Source: Aquilaria yunnanensis (taxonomy: Eukaryota; Streptophyta; Magnoliopsida; Malvales; Thymelaeaceae). From it: a DNA stretch of 64,000 nucleotides. Positions 57,655-64,000 of the stretch are shown here, piece by piece. The stretch is from the NCBI GenBank assembly GCA_039654915.1, contig CM077597.1, positions 75,518,001 through 75,582,000 on the forward strand. Direction: 5' to 3'. Numbering within the stretch: the stretch's first letter is position 1; the number at the start of each line of letters is the position of its first letter. Both the position numbers and the translations under genes were made by a program. The notes under the pieces are model-generated. The model made no database searches. It worked only from the letters and a program-made list of their open reading frames with translations, and was not told the origin of the DNA.

Positions 57655-57800
57655 CTTGAGGAAAAGATGATGGTGCAAACCCCCCAATTCTTTGACAGGT
57701 GACTGGCTGCAGCAGCTAAACCTCCAGAAATCGAGCGTGAATCAAGAAAGAGTGATCAAGAGAAAGCGTGAGAGAGCGAGCGTGCGAGCGTAAGCCTTTT
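57655..57800 (-). promoter_or_regulatory. EIF6: Probable 5' UTR exon and core promoter area of eIF6
   Basis: The minus strand has a pyrimidine-rich leader (GCTCTCTCACGCTTTCTCTT) and a donor CCTCAAG|GTGATAC at 57655/57654. A fitting acceptor (TTTTCTAGCAG) lies about 50 bases upstream of the eIF6 ATG near 56578. This implies a 5' UTR intron of about 1.07 kb. Inferred from splice-like signals only. Confidence 0.5.
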
Positions 57801-57809
57801 TTAGGTTAT

Positions 57810-59705
57810 CACTAACCCAATTAACCCTAACCCTAACCCGACCCTATTTCGTTGATGACCCGAACCGACCCTAACCCGATTAGGGTCGGGTTGACCCGAA
57901 ATTTGATTGAAACGTAACATAATATAGTCAAGTGCTGTTACTGGAGCATTGGAAATTATTTGTATGAAAGATCAATTGAAAACCATGCATGAACTTGACT
58001 TAAGGCCCCTAAGCATATAGACTAAGAACATGCATGAAATGACTGGCATATAATCTAAGCTCTAACAAAAGGATCACTCCACATAATTAGTACGAAAGAT
58101 CAATTGAAAACCATACTTAAATGGTTAAGAACCAGCATCCTCCCATGGAAACCAGAAATTCTCTAAGCTATCAATTTCTTATCATCTACGTGCCCTATTT
58201 CCGAAGCCATCCTCTTGTACTAATTCTCCAAGCTAGCTTTTAACCCAAATTCTCTGAATATATTCTCTGAACATACTCCTGTACTAGTTGCCTCAAGAAC
58301 CAATTCCTTAATATGCTTGGGTCCACTTTAAAGACTCCAACAGATCATAATAGCTGTCCTGTCACATTCCTAACAACCTTACCAAGCATAATATATAGGC
58401 CCGAAAGAACCCAGGTAAAGGATGCATACTTTTACTGAAAAAACATATCTGCAGAAGCTCAAGTTTCAGGCATTATTTTTAAGTATTTTCTGAGGCATCT
58501 GTAGAAATGCCATGTAAAAAGTTACTGAAATGGTTTCCCTTTTCACATGACATGCACAAAGAACACAGGTTTTTATTTTGGTTTGATGCAAAACAGCAGT
58601 ATTAGTGCCCCCCATAAATAATTTCCAATGCTCCAGTAACACAAACAAGCAGAAATAATTTCCAATGCTCCAGTAATGAGTTGTAATCAGAATTGAATAA
58701 TGAGCTGTGATCAGAATTGAGGAGGGGGTAAGAAAACAGAATTAGTGGGAATAATTTCCCAGCCCTGCCCCAGCCACAGCGGAAACAGAAAGGTACAAAA
58801 TCAAAATACATCCGACCGGCGGTGTACTAATTACTAAACACTCCAACTAAACACTCATCACAGGAAAAAGTAGAGTAGAGAAATGTGTGGCATTTGAAAA
58901 TCCTTTTAGTTTTAGGGTTCAAATGTTAAAATGGCTGGACCATTTATGCTGCTAAGTGGCTCAGCAGCAATGTCATAAAAGAAATCTACAGCAAAAAATC
59001 AGCTTTTCTATATACACAAGCATTCATGAGAATTAGAAGCTTCAACTATTACATACAAACCTAGCAGAGAGATGATTGTGAGGCCAATTGTCAACCCACC
59101 ACATTATCTAAGCCAAATATAATAGATGACTGCCAAAAATAAGATTTATTTATGTACTTACCTTGAGAACAAAGTGGAACGCCAAGAAGACGGACAGTCC
59201 GGACGGAGGAGGACGACAGTCGCGGAGAACGCAGTCAGTCGCAGAAGACCAGCAGGCAGCAGTCAGTCGCAGAGAACGCCAAGAAGAGGGACAGTCCGGA
59301 CGGAAGAGGACGACAGTCGTGACTCGTTCACGTTCGTCGGGAAGAAGAGGCGAAGAGCTTAACTGAAGAGAGGAAGAGGATTAGAGCAATCAGATTCGGA
59401 TTCAGATCTGAAGAGTGAAGAGCGAAGAGTCTGATGTCTGAAGACGGCTGGTGTGCGTGCCGCAGCGTCCCTAGCAGCGTGCGTGAGTTGGGCTCGGCTG
59501 GTGTGCGTGTGTGAGTTGGGTTGAAAATCAGAAATAGGGTCGGGTCGGATTTTTTCGGGTTCACCCGACCCAAACTGATTATTTAAATTCTAAACACGGA
59601 TCGGGTCGCGTCAACCCGAATTTACGTTGTCTCTTCACCCAACCCGACCCGAACCCTAAAATTAGGATCGGGTTCGGGTTTAGGGTCAACACTTACACCC
59701 CTAGT
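57810..59705. repeat. Repeat-rich region bounded by ACCCGACCC/GGGTCGGGT motifs
   Basis: CCCTAACCCGACCC-type motifs cluster at 57820-57900 and their counterparts at 59530-59700, where the end AACACTTACACCCCTAG looks like a hAT TIR; no matching left TIR was found. Between them are a 24-base inverted repeat (57937-57960 against 58617-58640 and 58654-58677), a direct repeat GAAAGATCAATTGAAAACCAT (about 57966 and 58094) and a GC-rich direct repeat at 59181-59330. It may be one or more decayed DNA transposons upstream of eIF6. Confidence 0.45.
59181..59330. repeat. GC-rich direct duplication, about 98-bp spacing
   Basis: AACGCCAAGAAGACGGACAG then TCCGGACGGAGGAGGACGAC (from about 59178) recurs from about 59276 with three changes. 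Between the copies the motif CAGTCAGTCGCAGA also recurs. The 60-80 codon frames over it, rich in Arg, are repeat translations. Confidence 0.7.
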
Positions 59706-61104
59706 TGACACGTGGCAATTTTCTTTTATGCCCCTCTTAACACACAGCTGGCAGAGAATGATTGGTGAAACTTTTAACTTTTAACTAATTTTTCCATGTA
59801 TTATTGCCGTTTTCAAAACACAAACGTGGGCTGGATGTACGACAAATTAGTGCTCCAGTTTTATTAAACTAATATTTTGAAATTTGAAAAGATATGAGCA
59901 GGCACAACAAAATCACATTTTTAACTAATTTTTTTTACCGTTTCACCCCATATCTGCCATTATAGCCCACAACCCTATCACAAAATTTTTAAATGCATTT
60001 GTAACAGTGAAGTTATTCATTTGGCCACCCCATCCACAACTGTCCTCCTCACCTCCACTACCGTCTCCACTCATTCACTTACAGTTAGACAAAAATACAG
60101 TTACAATGACTATAAAAAAGGCAATTGAAACACATTATTGAATTTACAATTTGTTCAACAGAAGTGATTCCATCGTGCTCAAGCCTGTCAACTAATTGCT
60201 TTTGCTGCTCTTTTTCCAAAGCATTATCTTGCTCCACAAAGCAGCCGGTGTTGCCTTATCTGAAGCTGTGTTGATTCCACCTGTTCAGACGATTTGTTTC
60301 AGTAACAAAAAAATACTGTCAACACAATTCCTATTGTAATCATGAATTCTATGGTATTGACATAGCTATTGTTTTTTTTTTTTTGTTTTCAGACAAATAC
60401 AGGGAGCAGTCAACAATTTCCCAAACCAATTCCTTAAACTACAACAAAGTACACGTATGCATCCAGACATCTGACCATTTTATTACTATTCATGATCATA
60501 GTGCACTTATTATCTTTTTTTTTTTTTGGTAAATCATTAGGTTTCAATTACCGTTAACTAGGAAGCAGAAAACCAGGACCTCAACCTATACTTTACACAT
60601 AAGAAGGCAATGTCCAGAAACTCTTTCATCTAATGTTTCTTTTACTTTCAGTTCAGAAGGTCTACTCATTAAGTAAAATGTTTCTATGAACCATGTTTAA
60701 TTCAGGGTTAGTCATCAAACAGGAACTCGCAGAAAAAACAGAGACAAACATCAGGATACAAATAGGTGCACATTTTGTTTACATGTGTGGCATGCGCACT
60801 TTTTGCCTTTTGTTTTTGTATTTCTTTGTTGGTGTATGTTTTCCCAATGTTAGAAAGCTAAGAGTTGCTATAGGGGAATGTTTAGGGAGGGGAAGGGTAA
60901 TTTATTTTCGAATAACATACAATCAATAAATGGTTTGGGGAACTGCAATGTGGTCCAACATTTTCATTATCTGATCTCTCAAAATTTTTTTCAAAAGTAA
61001 CTAATATTCTTTTCTTGTGATTTCAAAACTATACCACCATTAATATATCTTTTCAAAGTGCTATTCTACTTATTTTGACAAATATACTTAATTTTCCAGT
61101 TCTT
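59706..61104. other. Interval without a recognised gene
   Basis: Contains T-rich runs near 60370 and 60520. A polypyrimidine tract with TTTTCCAG at about 61092-61099 directly precedes the next ORF and could be a splice acceptor, so an upstream exon may hide here; I could not identify one. Confidence 0.35.
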
Positions 61105-61617
61105 ATGGAGGCTGTAGAGGTTGTGTCAATTCCTTTTATTCAGACCCTTGAACATGTGTGCGACAAGTTAAAAAAACCCAAGCCTACTTATTCAAATGCC
61201 CTAGAAGGTGGAAAGTTTAGGGTCACTGTCGAGATTGAGCTTGGGTCAACTGAAGAGGTTCAACAGTTTGTGAAGATTCAAGGTTCACTATCTAGAAGGC
61301 TAGCGTGTGCTAAGGAGTCAGCAGCGGAGGCCGCTATTCATAGGATTAGGGCTCATCATGGGTTTTTTATCCATGACATCAATTTTGATGCAAATGTTGG
61401 AATGCGGGAAATGTTGACACAGAAAGACCAGCAAATTAATGTGCTCACATACCAGATGGAGTTGATCCAAACAGTGTGGGCTGCCATGAACAATGTTCAC
61501 GCACAGCAACTGCATCAGTTGCAGGCTGAAGCTGCAGACCTCAAGGCACAGCTGGGAGCACTACAGCAAGGGAATGCTCACAGCATTGAAACTGACCCTT
61601 CCGAGGCCAGTTATTGA
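61105..61617 (+). CDS. Unrecognised 170-residue protein, dsRNA-binding-like stretch plus coiled-coil-like tail
   Basis: The start chosen is the ATG six bases after an acceptor-like TTTTCCAG (MEAVEVVSIPFIQTLEHVCD). A start 30 bases upstream would lie in the putative intron. Residues about 26-85 hold PTYSNALEGGKFRVTVEIEL and then SLSRRLACAKESAAEAAIHR. A P-x-Y, an F-x-V-x-V-E strand and an (S/G)-(R/K)-x-x-A-x-x-x-A-A-x-x-A-I helix recall the dsRNA-binding domain, though the central loop is atypical. Residues about 95-160 (REMLTQKDQQINVLTYQMEL, then LHQLQAEAADLKAQLGALQQ) look like a helical coiled coil. There are no membrane segments. Function unknown. It could be a terminal exon of a longer gene or a member of a repeated family. 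A hairpin follows the stop. Confidence 0.5.
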   Translation: MEAVEVVSIPFIQTLEHVCDKLKKPKPTYSNALEGGKFRVTVEIELGSTEEVQQFVKIQGSLSRRLACAKESAAEAAIHRIRAHHGFFIHDINFDANVGMREMLTQKDQQINVLTYQMELIQTVWAAMNNVHAQQLHQLQAEAADLKAQLGALQQGNAHSIETDPSEASY

Positions 61618-61623
61618 GAAAAT

Positions 61624-61643
61624 GACCTTTACCAGTAAAGGTC
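61624..61643 (+). other. Perfect 8-bp stem, 4-base loop hairpin after the 170-residue ORF
   Basis: GACCTTTA (61624-61631), loop CCAG, and TAAAGGTC (61636-61643). It starts six bases after the TGA stop and would lie in the 3' UTR. Confidence 0.7.
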
Positions 61644-62887
61644 TTTACATTCACTTATTATCTATTTATGAACGCTTAATTGAAGCTATGTATTTCCTAC
61701 TTTTAAATTCTTTGAAGAGATTGTTATTTTAAGTTTTGTACTTCTACAATCTGTCACCATAGTTTTAACGCTTTTATTTTGTTTCTTAGCCCATTATTCT
61801 AATTTTTTCCTTACCCTATTTTTTATACTTGCCCCACTGTTTAAAGTTTTCAGAAACCACATTGCATTTCCTTAATCCTCTTACACATTCACACCTAACT
61901 AGCTGAACCAAGGGCAGATAGGTTGACCACAGTAACGAAGAATTTATGTTACCCAATTTATTATTTCATTCTTCACGGCCGAATATATTAACTACTTCAA
62001 ATGCATAATTCATTGCCAAAAAATTAAGAAATCAGAGGGTTTACCTTCTATTCCTTCGTTCTCAGCAAATAGATCCCTTCATTTTTCCGCTTTCCTAATC
62101 GACCTAACTCCTATTCCTCTTTTCAAACATGCAAACCAAAAAAATTAGTTAGTCATCTGTAGCAAATGTTGTCAAATATAACACATTAGGTAGAAACTTT
62201 TCGAATTCATCACATCACCTGATACAATTTAGAGCGTCTCCTGTACGCGCCACCCCCGCCGGAGCACAGTTGCGTTTTTGGAAGAATCATTCATAGAAGT
62301 TTGAAAACCCCTTCATCTTCCTTCTTCACTCTCAAGATTCCAAAAAACCCCAGAAACGATTTCTATTCTTCGGATTTAGTCCAGAAAACGAGAAAGCGGA
62401 GCGCGGAAGTACAGACTCTCAGAAATTACAATCCAAATACCATAAAAGGCATGGAAAGTAACAGTTGAAAATGAGGAAGTTTCAATGCCAAAACGAAACC
62501 AAACGAAAATTGTGAGGGTATCAGGGTAAAACCAATTTTGAAAAGAAACCCAGTAAAACAAACACCCAAAATCAGAGAAATCGTTGGTTAAAAGCCAGAT
62601 ATCATGAAAGTTTTGTTGCAAACAGACAATAGGTCAAGAAACAATACCTTTAAAGCATACTGAAACCACACCTTTAGAGCACACTTTTCATTCCCCTAGA
62701 GTTTTGATACTGGGGATGGGAATTTTGTGATATTTCAGTGAGCGTATATTAAAACAAGAAATGATGCTTAATGAAGTAAACTATTACCGTCTTTCCTGAA
62801 CAACAATACCTAATCATTGGTAATGCTGAATTAGTTGGAACATCTGTACTCAGCTACATGAGAGAGGTATCTGCAAAATGTTCAGCA
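61644..62887. other. Interval without a recognised gene
   Basis: No later exons of the SLC25 carrier (which would lie here on the minus strand) were found at 62200-62887. A slightly GC-richer patch at 62230-62420 is leader-like but has no ORF. Confidence 0.4.
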
Positions 62888-63873
62888 AAGTGTGGCAATA
62901 CCAGCAGAAAGCACAGCTGTTAGCAGTGACGTTTGAGCCTTCTGTTGATATTTCTCTGGAAGGGCCTTCTTTATCCTATCATAAAAAATAGGCTGATCAA
63001 GTTTCCATCTCTGCTGACATTGTACAGCAAGTTATCAATGAACTCACAAGTCAAACATGCAAAAATTCACAGCAATGTAAGGTGCGATTCCAATAAGAGA
63101 TGGTCCAAGACCATAATAAAAGGATGCAACTCCTTCCTCCCGTAACATGTTTAAAGCAACCTGAAGGAATAAGTAAAAAGCTCATTATCCATGAAAAGAT
63201 TGTCCAGCGACGGTTGAATACTAGAAAAATAAGATTTACCTCAGACATGGTCCTATACCCTGGTTCGACAGCTAAGCGTAATCTTAGAACATACAAGGGG
63301 TAAGTTACCTACGAAGAAATGTGACTGATTTAAGATTGAAAAGCAGGAGACAGATATCAAAAGTGAAAAGGGTAAGAGAGAGATAGATGGATAAGAAAAA
63401 GTGAAAGCCTGGTTGAATCTCATAACTAAATTTGGAATTTTAAAATATTATCCACCTTAAAGCATTTTCTGTTCTTTTCTTATGTCTATTCCTCTTTTAT
63501 GTTTGTCCTTTCATGACCAATAGGGTAGGAAATCTTAAAGCCAATTAAAAGTTTCAATCACAAAGCCACAAATAAGCAAACACTATATCCTAGACAACCA
63601 AAGCATTCCAAACCAATTTATCAAATCACTCACAAAAGTTGATGTCATTCCAGCGCAAGCACCTGCTGCAAGTCTTCCAATAACAAATAGTTCACCATCC
63701 TTTCCTTTAAAAATTTTCTAGAAATTTATAAATGGATGGTTAACTAAATGCACAGCACCATAAAGCTCAGATAATTATAACATATCATCAGGTTCTCTAG
63801 GAATTAAGCCTTGTACCTTGTAAGTCTCATAAGCAAAGAGCTGTACTGCACTGTATGGTATAATGCGTATCAC
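62888..63873 (-). CDS. Partial SLC25 carrier, closest to thylakoid ADP/ATP carrier (TAAC/PAPST1 type)
   Basis: Five exons join in phase on the minus strand: 63817-63873 (VIRIIPYSAVQLFAYETYK), 63634-63717 (KGKDGELFVIGRLAAGACAG, ends MTSTF), 63240-63308 (VTYPLYVLRLRLAVEPGYRT), 63048-63160 (REEGVASFYYGLGPSLIGIA, ends MFDL) and 62888-62975 (KKALPEKYQQKAQTSLLTAV, ends GIATL). Introns have GT-AG borders where both sides are seen. The protein family moves nucleotides across plastid or mitochondrial inner membranes with six membrane helices; this covers the end of repeat 1, repeat 2 and the start of repeat 3. Earlier exons lie beyond 64000. Two oddities: the PxDxxR signature of repeat 2 reads PLYVLR (Asp to Tyr), and after GIATL there is no GT donor but TGCTGA, an in-frame stop, with the remaining exons not found. 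Probably a truncated or decaying copy. Confidence 0.82.
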
Positions 63874-64000
63874 CTGAACATGCAGTAAAAAGTCAGAATT
63901 GAAAGAACCTATTAATTCTCAAAATTACATCGATGAGTGATAATTCAGATTTTCTTTTTCTTTTTTTGTGAGAATCAGTACTTCAAATAGTTACTGAAAA
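63874..64000 (-). other. Intron of the carrier gene running off the window
   Basis: On the minus strand it ends with CTGCATGTTCAG before the first visible exon. No upstream exon is seen within the last 127 bases. Confidence 0.6.

Noticed and set aside
57815..57840. Telomere-like CCCTAACCCTAACCC run
   Set aside because: Only three imperfect units, not the plant CCCTAAA repeat, and it lies within a wider ACCCGACCC-type repeat.
59126..59366. Arg-rich 67-78 codon frames
   Set aside because: They come from a GC-rich direct duplication, with no start or splice context.

Overview
The window is nuclear DNA of a flowering plant, most likely a eudicot. Recognisable host genes are plant-type and split by GT-AG introns (eIF6, an SLC25 carrier, a ZNHIT2-like gene, a LOG-like sequence). 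They sit in AT-rich DNA packed with LTR retrotransposons and small DNA transposons. The species cannot be told from the sequence alone. There is no operon, CRISPR array, rRNA or tRNA gene.

Layout. 1-6092: relic of a PIF/Harbinger DNA transposon (Myb/SANT-like ORF plus DDE transposase remains), split by a Ty3/gypsy-type solo LTR. 7528-8784: non-autonomous hAT element holding interlocked Stowaway-like repeats. About 11.1-16.7 kb: Athila-type Ty3/gypsy relic on the + strand. 16.7-17.3 kb: intronless LOG pseudogene. 18073-20581: second solo LTR, minus strand, with an array of GC-rich palindromes. 20.6-24.9 kb: second Athila-type relic, minus strand, inverted relative to the first. 24.9-28.3 kb: truncated Ty1/copia element, minus strand, abutting the 3' end of a ZNHIT2 pseudogene (28.3-30.2 kb). 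30282-30577: foldback Tourist/Harbinger MITE. 31439-34112: third solo LTR. 35.8-37.2 kb: two blocks of tandem repeats. 37766-45980: complete but defective Ty1/copia retrotransposon with two 1415-bp LTRs and matching target-site duplications. 46923-47403 and 49443-50698: hAT-type elements. 49.4-54.9 kb: tandem partial duplication of the 3' end of eIF6, with a copia LTR fragment at the break. 54485-56528: intact eIF6 coding region (minus strand, 7 coding exons, 245 residues). 61105-61617: unrecognised 170-residue ORF with a dsRNA-binding-like stretch and a coiled-coil-like tail. 62.9-63.9 kb: five exons of an SLC25 carrier resembling the thylakoid ADP/ATP carrier, minus strand, running off the right edge and apparently cut short at its 3' side.

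Only eIF6 looks like a complete working gene. The carrier and the 170-residue ORF may be expressed. Most of the rest records transposon insertion, nesting, solo-LTR formation and gene decay. The duplication around eIF6 contains a natural empty site that confirms one hAT insertion and orders it after the duplication. I found no clear new multi-gene system. The most unusual items are the four-fold palindrome array in the second solo LTR, the dsRBD-like ORF and a GC 5' splice site in eIF6.
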